In this document: piece after piece, positions 19,383 to 26,968 of the stretch
Position numbering within the stretch: the first letter of the stretch is position 1
Layout: every line of letters starts with the position of its first letter
Assembly (NCBI RefSeq): GCF_011397115.1
Contig: NZ_AP022822.1
Location: 2,083,501 to 2,147,500 of the forward strand
Direction of reading: 5' to 3'
DNA length: 64,000 nucleotides
Origin: Enterococcus saigonensis
GTDB taxonomy: Bacteria > Bacillota > Bacilli > Lactobacillales > Enterococcaceae
Notes under the pieces: generated by a model
Database searches by the model: none
What the model saw: the letters and a program-made list of their open reading frames with translations, nothing else
What the model was told of the DNA's origin: nothing
Program-made: the position numbers and the translations under genes

Positions 19383-20120
19383 ATGGTGTTAAATAAAAAT
19401 GAACGTATTGACGCATTATATGCAGAAGGAATTAAGATTATTCAAAGTAAAGATGTCTTTTCCTTTTCTATTGATGCTGTCTTACTTGCCAACTTTCCCA
19501 ATATCCCAAAACGAGGGAAAATCGTTGATTTGTGTGCCGGAAATGGCGCCGTCGGACTTTTTGTCAGTCATAAAACAAATGCCCAAATTGATCAAATCGA
19601 AATTCAACCGCGTTTAGCTGATATGGCACAGCGCAGTATTGCTTTAAATCATTTGGAAGAACAGTTGAAAGTTTATGAACTGAATTTAAAAGATAGCCTA
19701 TCTGTCATCAAAAAAGATTCGGTGGAACTGGTCTTATGTAATCCACCTTATTTTAAAAATCTTCCTACTAATGAAAAAAATCCGAATCCTCATTTAGCTA
19801 TTGCCCGCCACGAAATTCATGCGACACTAGAAGATGTCATTGACGTCTCTAGCCAAATGCTAAAAATGAATGGACGTTTAGCTTTAGTTCATCGACCAGA
19901 TCGTTTTTTAGAAATTTTAGAATTAATGCAGGATTATCGTATTGCACCAAAACGCGTTCAATTTGTCTATCCAAAAGAAAATAAAGATGCCAATATTGTT
20001 TTGGTGGAAGGAATTAAGGATGGTAAAAAAGATGGATTTAAAATTTTACCACCCCTAACTGTCTATTCAAACACAAATGAATATACACCAGCTATTAAGG
20101 CGATGCTTTATGGCCAGTAA
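19383..20120 (+). CDS. tRNA1(Val) adenine-N6 methyltransferase-like (TrmN6 / YabB type)
   Basis: SAM-dependent N6-adenine methyltransferase of 245 residues. The SAM-binding motif VDLCAGNGAVGL is near 50-61 and the catalytic NPPY motif (VLCNPPYF) near 120. YabB/TrmN6 proteins methylate A37 of tRNA1(Val); the exact target here is inferred from family and from the conserved partner gene. The downstream GIY-YIG gene overlaps its end by 11 bp, so the two are translationally coupled, as in other Firmicutes (yabB-yazA). Confidence 0.9.
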   Translation: MVLNKNERIDALYAEGIKIIQSKDVFSFSIDAVLLANFPNIPKRGKIVDLCAGNGAVGLFVSHKTNAQIDQIEIQPRLADMAQRSIALNHLEEQLKVYELNLKDSLSVIKKDSVELVLCNPPYFKNLPTNEKNPNPHLAIARHEIHATLEDVIDVSSQMLKMNGRLALVHRPDRFLEILELMQDYRIAPKRVQFVYPKENKDANIVLVEGIKDGKKDGFKILPPLTVYSNTNEYTPAIKAMLYGQ

Positions 20121-20400
20121 GCATTATTTTTACGTCCTCTTATGCCATGATAATACTTTTTATGCTGGCTATACGACAGATTTATCCCGCCGGTTAAAAG
20201 AGCACAACGACGGCGTAGGAGCCAAATATACTCGGTTAAAAAAAAGACGCCCGCTACAAATGGTCCACGCAGAAGTTTTTCCTGATCGCAGTAGTGCAAC
20301 TAAAGCTGAAGCTGCCTTTAAAAAATTAAGTCGTCTTCAAAAAGAAACTTATTTAAAAGCGCATAAAGAACAAAACCAACTTGAATTAAATCGTCTATAA
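20110..20400 (+). CDS. GIY-YIG nuclease-superfamily protein (YazA-like, UPF0213)
   Basis: Small GIY-YIG domain protein of 96 residues. The motif appears as FYVLL...FYAGYT with the conserved Arg in LSRRLKEHN. The ATG at 20110, inside the end of the methylase gene, is chosen because the product then begins MASKHYFYVLL and AAGGCG precedes it. The biological role of stand-alone YazA proteins is not established; nuclease activity is a family inference. Confidence 0.9.
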   Translation: MASKHYFYVLLCHDNTFYAGYTTDLSRRLKEHNDGVGAKYTRLKKRRPLQMVHAEVFPDRSSATKAEAAFKKLSRLQKETYLKAHKEQNQLELNRL

Positions 20401-20401
20401 G

Positions 20402-20434
20402 AGGATTCTCTTATTGCTAGAGGATCCTTTTATA
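20402..20434 (+). terminator. Terminator after the GIY-YIG gene
   Basis: Arms AGGATTCTCT and AGAGGATCCT (one wobble) around a short loop, followed by TTTTATA. Confidence 0.7.
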
Positions 20435-20511
20435 GTACCATTAAAACAAAAAAAGGAAGATGAATAGGTTGCTGTTGGTTATGACTATGATTGCAACATT
20501 ATCTATTCAAA

Positions 20512-20548
20512 AGAACCTTGTACCATCACGGTGATGGTACAAGGTTCT
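20512..20548 (-). terminator. Very strong hairpin ending the crcB operon
   Basis: An 18-bp perfect stem (AGAACCTTGTACCATCAC and its complement) with a single-base loop. On the minus strand it is followed by TTTTG. It lies downstream of the two fluoride channel genes and the 22-codon ORF. Confidence 0.85.
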
Positions 20549-20582
20549 GGCTATGAGCTTATCTCTTTATTTCAAGAGATGT

Positions 20583-20651
20583 CTACCAAATCATGAAATA
20601 AAAACTACCCAAAAGGACCACTAGCAAAGACAAAATGATGCCTTTTACCAC
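20583..20651 (-). CDS. Putative 22-residue single-helix membrane peptide
   Basis: A small ORF of 22 codons starting with GTG at 20651 and ending TAG. It starts 19 bp after the second fluoride channel gene and has a near-ideal AAAGGAGG six bases before the start. The product, with segments MVKGIILSLLVVLLGS and FYFMIW, is almost wholly hydrophobic, one predicted transmembrane helix with a single Lys near the N terminus. It ends before the operon terminator hairpin. I do not recognise a family. It could be a small membrane protein made with the channels, or a chance ORF; the binding site and position favour the first. Confidence 0.5.
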   Translation of the reverse strand: MVKGIILSLLVVLLGSFYFMIW

Positions 20652-20670
20652 TACTCCTCCTTTGGGTAGT

Positions 20671-21024
20671 TTATTGTCCAAAACTCCCTACTAAAACACC
20701 AAGAAAGCTTAAAAATAAGCCTCCACCATAAGAAACTGCAAAATAACGATAAAAAAGTTTGGGCTTTGCCTGCCACAAAGTTAACAACTCAAAATTAAAA
20801 GTAGAAAACGTTGTATATCCGCCCATCATGCCCGTTCCTAAAAATAAATAAAGGGAATCGTTTAAATGAAGACCAGAAAATATCCCTAAGATAAAAGCAC
20901 CTGTCAAATTAATAATTTGCGTTGCCCACGGATAAGGATGTGGTCTTTTTTCAAAAAAACGATTGATAGCAAAACGTGCCATTGCTCCTAGCGCAGCACC
21001 AAAACCAACTAGCAGCATCCTCAT
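20671..21024 (-). CDS. crcB: Fluoride channel subunit CrcB/FluC (second copy)
   Basis: Four-helix Fluc-family fluoride channel protein of 117 residues. The signature GGYTTFSTF near 72-80 contains the Phe and polar track residues, and the N-terminal Arg-containing GAMARF is near 14-19. It overlaps the upstream crcB by the 4-bp ATGA, so the two are translationally coupled. Organisms with two adjacent genes generally assemble an antiparallel heterodimer, so the two proteins here probably have opposite, fixed topologies. Confidence 0.93.
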   Translation of the reverse strand: MRMLLVGFGAALGAMARFAINRFFEKRPHPYPWATQIINLTGAFILGIFSGLHLNDSLYLFLGTGMMGGYTTFSTFNFELLTLWQAKPKLFYRYFAVSYGGGLFLSFLGVLVGSFGQ

Positions 21025-21404
21025 GCCAAGTCCTCCTTATGTGGCTTTGGTCGCCATACTTTTTCTCCCAGATAGGCCATTAAAATCCCTCCGAAAACAG
21101 ATAAAACTAAATACAAAAACGCCAATAAAATATTTGTTTCAAAAAGTTTTATCGTATCTAAAGCAAAGGAAGAAAATGTTGTAAAAGCACCAAAAAAACC
21201 AGTCCCAACGCCTAGAATTAACCGTCCATTAAGATTTTGATCGGCCATAATATGCTTTACTAGCCAACTAAATAAAAAACAACCCAATAAATTGGCGACT
21301 AGAGTTCCTAAAGGAAACCCACTGACTGCGGGTAAACTTAAACCCAATAAATAGCGCGCATTGCCTCCAAAAAAAGCAAAGAAAGCAACAATTAAGTAAT
21401 CCAC
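21021..21404 (-). CDS. crcB: Fluoride channel subunit CrcB/FluC (first copy)
   Basis: Fluc-family protein of 127 residues with four predicted membrane helices. Motifs: GGNARYLLG near 14-22 and FGAFTTFSSF near 70-79. The GTG start has AAAAGGGGG upstream. It is the first gene of the crcB-crcB-small ORF unit, directly downstream of efp and its terminator. I searched its short leader for a fluoride riboswitch and saw none. Confidence 0.93.
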   Translation of the reverse strand: MDYLIVAFFAFFGGNARYLLGLSLPAVSGFPLGTLVANLLGCFLFSWLVKHIMADQNLNGRLILGVGTGFFGAFTTFSSFALDTIKLFETNILLAFLYLVLSVFGGILMAYLGEKVWRPKPHKEDLA

Positions 21405-21452
21405 TCAAATGCCCCCTTTTCAAAAAAGTTTTCCTACTTAAAAAAGTAGCAC

Positions 21453-21487
21453 AAAAAAACCAAGAGTAACAGTTGCAACCCTTGGCT
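21453..21487 (-). terminator. Terminator downstream of efp
   Basis: Minus-strand imperfect stem from CCAAGGGT to TACTCTTGG followed by seven T. It lies after the efp stop and before crcB. Confidence 0.75.
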
Positions 21488-21498
21488 TTTAAGCTTAT

Positions 21499-22059
21499 TT
21501 ATTTAGCACGTTTAAGGTAAGTACCTTCTGCTGTATTAATTTCTAAACTTTCACCAGCTTCAATAAAATCTGGCACGTTAACAACTAGTCCTGTTTCCAT
21601 CGTAGCGGGTTTACCAGATCCTGTTACAGTGGCACCTTTAATTGAAGGTTGTGTTTCTGCAACAACTAAAACAACAGTCGTTGGTAATTGTACTCCAATT
21701 ACCTCTGAGCCGAAGAATTGGATTTTAACTTCCATATTTTCTAATAAATATTTCATTTCTTCTTCGATGGTTTCAACTGGAATTTCATATTGTTCATAAG
21801 TTTCTAAATCCATGAAAAATGCGGTATCATCCATCGTATATAAATATTGGACAGGTTTTGTGTCGATGTGAGCTTTTTCAAATTTTTCATCAGGTCGTAA
21901 AGTTGTATCATACGTCGCACCTGTTCTAACATCACGAAGTTTCATTCGCATTACTGTATTACCTTTACCCGGTTTATGATGACTCGCATCTAAAACTTTA
22001 ATCAATTTTCCGTCTTGGACAAATGTCATCCCTGCCCGTAAATCACTTGCTGCAATCAT
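21499..22059 (-). CDS. efp: Translation elongation factor P
   Basis: EF-P, 186 residues, relieves ribosome stalling at polyproline. Domain I carries the modified-tip loop HHKPGKGNT with Lys at position 32, the residue modified in lysine-type EF-Ps. The C-terminal OB domain ends with the conserved GESLEINTAEGTYLKR. It is monocistronic, with a terminator downstream. The Lys32 tip fits the Bacillus-type modification, but no modifying enzyme is in the window. Confidence 0.97.
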   Translation of the reverse strand: MIAASDLRAGMTFVQDGKLIKVLDASHHKPGKGNTVMRMKLRDVRTGATYDTTLRPDEKFEKAHIDTKPVQYLYTMDDTAFFMDLETYEQYEIPVETIEEEMKYLLENMEVKIQFFGSEVIGVQLPTTVVLVVAETQPSIKGATVTGSGKPATMETGLVVNVPDFIEAGESLEINTAEGTYLKRAK

Positions 22060-22156
22060 TGTATAAATCCTTCTTTCTTGTTATAAAATTCTTTTTCATT
22101 GTAGCAAACAAGAAGCGTTTATGCTAGTTTTAGTCAAAATTCTCTTTTATTGACTT

Positions 22157-23092
22157 TTATTTTCGAATGTAGTTGGGATCATATTCATCCGTTTCAATAT
22201 AAATGTAGACTTTTTTATCAGGTAAATTTCGTCGAATTTCTTCTTCAATCATATTTACCACAGTATAGCTATGAGCTTCTTCTTCATCAATAATATCAAT
22301 TTTAGCTGCAATCATAATTTCTGTTGGCCCCAAGTGAACAGTCTTAATATCAATCAGACGTTTTACTTCCGAACGAGAAAATGCTGCTTTAATTTTTTTC
22401 AAATCATTAGCAGTAACACTTTCACCGATAATCAAACTATAAAATTCACGGGCTAAAAAGACAGCGGCAAACATTAACAACAGCCCAATTAACAACCCAC
22501 TCAACGCATCAAATAACGCATTGCCTGTTAACATGGTCAAAATAGTTCCGCCTAACGCTAACAATAAACCAATAACTGCACAAAAATCTTCAGTAAAGAT
22601 AATTAAAATTTCACTATGGCGACTTTCTCTCAAAAAGTGAAACAATGGCAACTTCTCTTCATTTAATTCTTTAATTTCTTTAAATGCTATTCTTAGTGAA
22701 CTGCCCTCTACGATCATCCCAAAAATTAAAATACCAATGACAAGCCATTGATTGCCAACTTCATGGGCAGGATGAAAAATTTTTTCCATCGCTTCCATTA
22801 CACCCAAAGCTCCGCCACCAAAGAAAAGCATCATCGCAACAATAGTACTAAAAAAATATTTTGCACGTCCTTCACCAAATTGATGCAATTGGCTAACTGG
22901 ACGCGCGGCTCTCTTATCACCAATTAAAAGTAATGCCTGATTGCTACAATCCACAACACTATGAATACTCTCGTTTAACATTGCGGCACTACCACTTAAT
23001 AAATAGCCGACAAATTTGCTGATTGCTACTAAAATATTGGCAATTAAAGCCGCAATCACAGCCATCATTCCCTGACCTTGTTCTTTTTCCAT
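22157..23092 (-). CDS. Cation diffusion facilitator (CDF) family transporter
   Basis: Divalent metal/proton antiporter of the inner membrane, about 311 residues. The ATG at 23092 is preferred over a TTG six codons upstream because AGAGGCG precedes it. Five to six predicted helices occupy about 8-225. The metal-site signatures are present: NESIHSVVD (about 40-48) and EDFCAVIGL (about 165-173). A cytosolic C-terminal domain follows (about 225-311). The FGEGRAKYFFS loop places it in the FieF/YdfM-like branch. Substrate (Zn, Mn or Fe) cannot be assigned. Confidence 0.88.
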   Translation of the reverse strand: MEKEQGQGMMAVIAALIANILVAISKFVGYLLSGSAAMLNESIHSVVDCSNQALLLIGDKRAARPVSQLHQFGEGRAKYFFSTIVAMMLFFGGGALGVMEAMEKIFHPAHEVGNQWLVIGILIFGMIVEGSSLRIAFKEIKELNEEKLPLFHFLRESRHSEILIIFTEDFCAVIGLLLALGGTILTMLTGNALFDALSGLLIGLLLMFAAVFLAREFYSLIIGESVTANDLKKIKAAFSRSEVKRLIDIKTVHLGPTEIMIAAKIDIIDEEEAHSYTVVNMIEEEIRRNLPDKKVYIYIETDEYDPNYIRK

Positions 23093-23233
23093 TCTTCTCG
23101 CCTCTTTCAATTAAATGAAATCTCTCCTTTATTATAAAGAAACTAGCAATTTAGCAAAAATATTAGTGCTTTTAAAACAAAATATTCTACAAAAATCAGC
23201 TTTTTTCCTACAATAGCCATAGGAAGTGACATT

Positions 23234-24430
23234 ATGGAGACATTTACTAGCAGTTTTTTACTGCCCTCGTACGCTCAATTAGACCAAAATCAACAAAAGA
23301 TAATAACAAAAATTGTAGATTTCAGTATCAAAAATAGTAGGCAATCTCAAACAACTGTCTTCGTTTTAAGTGGTGAAGCAGGTGTGGGAAAAAGCATTGT
23401 TTTAGCGAGCGCTTTTGAGAAAATACAAAAATTAAGTAGACAAGACGGTACAGCATTTTCTACTTTTGATAATAAATTACTCGTAAACCACAACGAAATG
23501 TTAAAAATTTATCAAGAGTTTGCGACAAAATCTCGTTATTTATACAAAAAAGATTTCACGAAACCAACACCTTTTATTAACCTGTATCAAAAAAAGAATA
23601 AGAAAGCTGATATTGTCATGATTGACGAGGCCCACTTACTTTTAACTAAATCTGATCCTTTTAATAAATTCCAACAGCAAAATCAATTGATAGAGATTTT
23701 GAAGTTAGCAAGAGTCGTAATTTTAGTTTTCGACTTCGCTCAGATAATAAAATTAAAAAGTTATTGGCAACAAGATTGGCTAAAAACACTACTACAAGAT
23801 TATCCTACGCAGTACTGTCATTTAAACCAACAGTATCGACTACAAAATCCTCAAATCAACACTTGGATTAATGCATTTCTTCAAGGTCAATTAAAACCAA
23901 AGCCGGCAACCAAAAACTTTGAACTTGAATTTTTCGCTGATGGTATCCCTCTTTACGAAAAAATCAAAGCAAAAAATCAGGAGTTTGGCCTATCGCGCCT
24001 GCTAGCAACAACTGATTTTCCTTTCACTGTTTTCGATGATAAGATGTGGTTTGTTAGCGCGGGAAAATTAAAGCTACCGTGGGATAAAATAAATTTTACC
24101 GATCGCCCTTGGGCGGAGCGACCCGAAACGATTAATGAAGTTGGATCAATTTATACTATCCAAGGATTTGACTTAAATTATGCCGGCGTTATTTTAGGAC
24201 CCAGTGTAAAATACAATGAAGAAAAGCAAGAAGTTTATATTGATAGTAGCCTTTACGAAGATCATGAAGCGTTCAAAAAAAGAAACGATTTACCCCCATC
24301 TTCATTAGCAAAAGCAAAAAACGAGATTGTCATGAACTCTATCAATATTTTATTAAAACGAGGAAAATATGGTTTATATATTTATGCCACTGATCCAGTA
24401 TTAAGGCAACATTTACTTGCTCTAAACTAA
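23234..24430 (+). CDS. DUF2075-family P-loop ATPase
   Basis: A 398-residue protein of the DUF2075 group. Walker A is GEAGVGKS at 47-54 and Walker B VMIDEAHLLL near 131-140. A superfamily-I helicase-like motif IYTIQGFDLNYAGV lies near 310-323, as expected for this group. No partner nuclease domain is fused. Family members are linked to DNA/RNA helicase-like or restriction-associated roles, but none is established for this one. It is transcribed alone and divergent from the CDF gene, with a strong terminator after it. Confidence 0.8.
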   Translation: METFTSSFLLPSYAQLDQNQQKIITKIVDFSIKNSRQSQTTVFVLSGEAGVGKSIVLASAFEKIQKLSRQDGTAFSTFDNKLLVNHNEMLKIYQEFATKSRYLYKKDFTKPTPFINLYQKKNKKADIVMIDEAHLLLTKSDPFNKFQQQNQLIEILKLARVVILVFDFAQIIKLKSYWQQDWLKTLLQDYPTQYCHLNQQYRLQNPQINTWINAFLQGQLKPKPATKNFELEFFADGIPLYEKIKAKNQEFGLSRLLATTDFPFTVFDDKMWFVSAGKLKLPWDKINFTDRPWAERPETINEVGSIYTIQGFDLNYAGVILGPSVKYNEEKQEVYIDSSLYEDHEAFKKRNDLPPSSLAKAKNEIVMNSINILLKRGKYGLYIYATDPVLRQHLLALN

Positions 24431-24470
24431 AAATTAATAGTAGTTTTATTCTATTGTTGCTGGTTATAAA

Positions 24471-24512
24471 AAAAATAAGAAGTAAGGATAATTATCCTTA
24501 CTTCTTATTTTT
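24471..24512. terminator. Bidirectional terminator, perfect 42-bp palindrome
   Basis: Each 21-base arm begins AAAAATAAGAAGTAAGGATA and is exactly complementary to the other with no spacer. A and T runs at the ends make it a terminator in both directions for the converging DUF2075 and protease genes. Confidence 0.9.
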
Positions 24513-24517
24513 CTAAT

Positions 24518-25234
24518 TTATTTTGCAATTCCTAATAAGGTCAAAATAATAATAAATAATGTTGGAATCATTTGATTAATAGAATTGAAAATCCAGTGGA
24601 CAATCAGTGAACCCCAAATATTGCGATACACCAAATAGATTAACCCGAAGAAAAAGCCTACTGCCATATACGGAATCGTTGCATAAAGATTACCATTAAA
24701 ATTAGCATAATGAATCAAACCAAATAAAACAGCTTGAACAAAAAGCATCATGATTCGAATTAAAGTATTAGGTGATTTCCCTACCAATAAATAGCGAAAT
24801 ACTAACTCTTCAGAAAATGGGGCAATAAACGAAGGCAGCGCGGCTAAAAATAAGGCTACTAACTGTAAGTTCCCTTGAAAATCATTTTGGGATACCGTCT
24901 CTCCAGAAGTATCCGCTGGAATTTTCATTAAATTGGCTGGCAAAGCGTCTCTAACAAATTGAATCAATAAATGACTAGCAACTACGAGAACAATAGCCAA
25001 TAATAAATTTCGCCATAAATGCTGCCGGTATTCTTTCCATTGTGTTTTTAAATCTGATTTATACAAGGTTATTAACGTGAGAAATGCCAACACATTAATC
25101 ACAATTACACCAATTAAAAAATAAAACGGATTTTCTTTAAAAAAAGGAATTCGTGTCAGATTATTACCAATTAACAACTCCAAAGGCAAAATAATCAAAC
25201 CCAACCAATCTCTTCTTTCCCACTTTGCTTTCAT
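24518..25234 (-). CDS. CPBP-family intramembrane metalloprotease
   Basis: Polytopic membrane protein of 238 residues with about six to seven predicted helices. The CPBP/Abi motifs are present: EELVFR near 143 (the EExxxR motif), a helix with GLIHYANF near 175, and HWIFNSINQ near 215. The family includes prenyl-protein proteases and bacteriocin-immunity proteins. No bacteriocin gene is adjacent, so the role stays open. Confidence 0.88.
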   Translation of the reverse strand: MKAKWERRDWLGLIILPLELLIGNNLTRIPFFKENPFYFLIGVIVINVLAFLTLITLYKSDLKTQWKEYRQHLWRNLLLAIVLVVASHLLIQFVRDALPANLMKIPADTSGETVSQNDFQGNLQLVALFLAALPSFIAPFSEELVFRYLLVGKSPNTLIRIMMLFVQAVLFGLIHYANFNGNLYATIPYMAVGFFFGLIYLVYRNIWGSLIVHWIFNSINQMIPTLFIIILTLLGIAK

Positions 25235-25342
25235 TTATTTCACTCTTTTCCTAATGATTTTAGTAAATTCAGTGTAACAAAAGCATTTCAATTAGCCAAA
25301 AAAGAAATCTGAATTAAAATCTTTCCTCGTAATTATCACGTT

Positions 25343-26968
25343 TTATTCCAATACAAATAGAAAAGCATCGTAGGGAGCTAATGAAATTTTTTTGTCTAAT
25401 GCTTGTTGGGAGGCTTCATTATTTGCAAGGCATAACCGCCAATTTCTTTGCCATATTTTTTTAGGCAAGGTCAGTGTTCGTTTTTTTTCACTGATATTAG
25501 TAAGGATTAAAAATTGCTTTTCTCCTTTTCTAAGGTAGGCAAAAATATCAGGATCATTTTGAGCGATTAATTCAAAAGCACCCGTTGCAAAAGTTTTCTC
25601 CTGTTTGCGAATTCGAATCAATTTTCGGTAAAAATTCCAGACAGAGTCAGTATCTTCAGTTTCTGCAATGACATTTATTTTCTTATAATTGGGATTAACT
25701 TCAAGCCAAGGTCTTCCTGTAGTAAAACCAGCATGTTCACTATCATCCCATTGCATTGGAGTCCGGGCATGATCGCGGCTCCACGCTGTTGCGAGCTTTA
25801 ATGCTTCTTTCTTGCTTTTTTTCTCCGCCAAAAGACGCCGATAAAAAGAAAGAGTATCTTTGGCGTCCACTTCAGCAATTGTTTGAAAAGGATAATTTGT
25901 CATTCCTAATTCTTGCCCTTGATAAATAAATGGTGTTCCTCTTAACAAAAGATACATCATTGCTACCGCTTTAGCTGATTTTTTTGTTTCATTTCCTAAA
26001 ATACTATTGAAACGCGGATTATCGTGATTTTCAATATAAAGCGCATTCCAGCCTTTTTCACCTAAATCTTTTTGCCAGCGAGCGATTACTTTTTTGAAAC
26101 CTAATAAATCAATACGTTCCTCCCCAGGGATTCCTTTTCGAACATTATGTTCCAACTCAAAAATCATATCCAAATAACCATCTGAATCTGTCCAATTTAC
26201 CGCTTTTTTACTCGAAACACCACTGGCTTCTCCGACTGTCATCACCTTGTATTCCTTAAAAATTTGTTGCAAGTCTTTCATATAGCTATCAATTCCTGCT
26301 ACATTCATAAATGGTGCCCAAGGATTATCTTTAATTTTAAAATTCCAAGGTTCCTTTTGAATATGGCTAATAGCATCCAGTCGAAATCCATCAATTCCCA
26401 AGTCTAACCACCAACGAATCATTTGATAAATTTCATTACGTACAGCCTCATTTTTCCAGTTTAAATCTGGCTGTTCTGGTGCAAAAACATGAAAATAGGC
26501 TTGACCACTGGCTTCGTCTAGTGACCAAGTTGAACCCCCAAAAAAGCTTTGCCAATTATTGGGCAAATTTTGCTCCGTTGCATCTTGCCAATGGTAGTAA
26601 TTGCGATACGGGTTATCTTTACCTTTTCTTGCTTGTACAAACCATGGATGTTGATCACTTGTATGATTCACTACCAAATCCAAAATAACTTTTAGATTTT
26701 CTTTATGACAAGTGGCCAAAAGCTCTTGAAATTCCGCCATGTTGCCATATTCTGCTGCAATATCTTTGTAATCAGAAATATCATACCCGTTATCTACATT
26801 GGGAGATTTATATATGGGATTCAACCAAATGAAATCAATTCCTAATTTTTTTAAATACGGGATTTTTGTAATAATGCCTTTAATATCTCCAATTCCATCA
26901 CCATTGCTATCGTAAAAACTGCGTGGATAAATTTGGTAACCTACTGCATTTTGCCACCAATTGTTCAT
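25343..26968 (-). CDS. GH13 alpha-glucosidase (oligo-1,6-glucosidase type), second gene
   Basis: Cytosolic glycoside hydrolase family 13 enzyme, 541 residues, predicted to release glucose from isomalto- or malto-oligosaccharides. The ATG at 26968 is preferred: it overlaps the upstream glucosidase stop as ATGA and gives MNNWWQNAVGYQIYPRSF, the usual family start. Catalytic residues lie in GFRLDAISHI (nucleophile Asp), VGEASG (acid/base Glu) and ENHDNPR (stabiliser Asp). It is the third gene of the maltodextrin-use operon. It is about half identical by eye to the next enzyme, so the pair looks like an old duplication. Confidence 0.92.
   Translation of the reverse strand: MNNWWQNAVGYQIYPRSFYDSNGDGIGDIKGIITKIPYLKKLGIDFIWLNPIYKSPNVDNGYDISDYKDIAAEYGNMAEFQELLATCHKENLKVILDLVVNHTSDQHPWFVQARKGKDNPYRNYYHWQDATEQNLPNNWQSFFGGSTWSLDEASGQAYFHVFAPEQPDLNWKNEAVRNEIYQMIRWWLDLGIDGFRLDAISHIQKEPWNFKIKDNPWAPFMNVAGIDSYMKDLQQIFKEYKVMTVGEASGVSSKKAVNWTDSDGYLDMIFELEHNVRKGIPGEERIDLLGFKKVIARWQKDLGEKGWNALYIENHDNPRFNSILGNETKKSAKAVAMMYLLLRGTPFIYQGQELGMTNYPFQTIAEVDAKDTLSFYRRLLAEKKSKKEALKLATAWSRDHARTPMQWDDSEHAGFTTGRPWLEVNPNYKKINVIAETEDTDSVWNFYRKLIRIRKQEKTFATGAFELIAQNDPDIFAYLRKGEKQFLILTNISEKKRTLTLPKKIWQRNWRLCLANNEASQQALDKKISLAPYDAFLFVLE

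Noticed and set aside
20460..20534. 24-codon plus-strand ORF (MNRLLLVMTMIATLSIQKN...) beyond the GIY-YIG gene
   Set aside because: It has weak start context, runs into the left arm of the crcB-operon hairpin, and follows a terminator; more likely chance.
20528..20560. GGTGATGGTAC... resembling the start of a fluoride riboswitch near crcB
   Set aside because: It is on the opposite strand and downstream of the crcB genes, and the similarity comes from the perfect terminator stem. The rest of the motif is missing.
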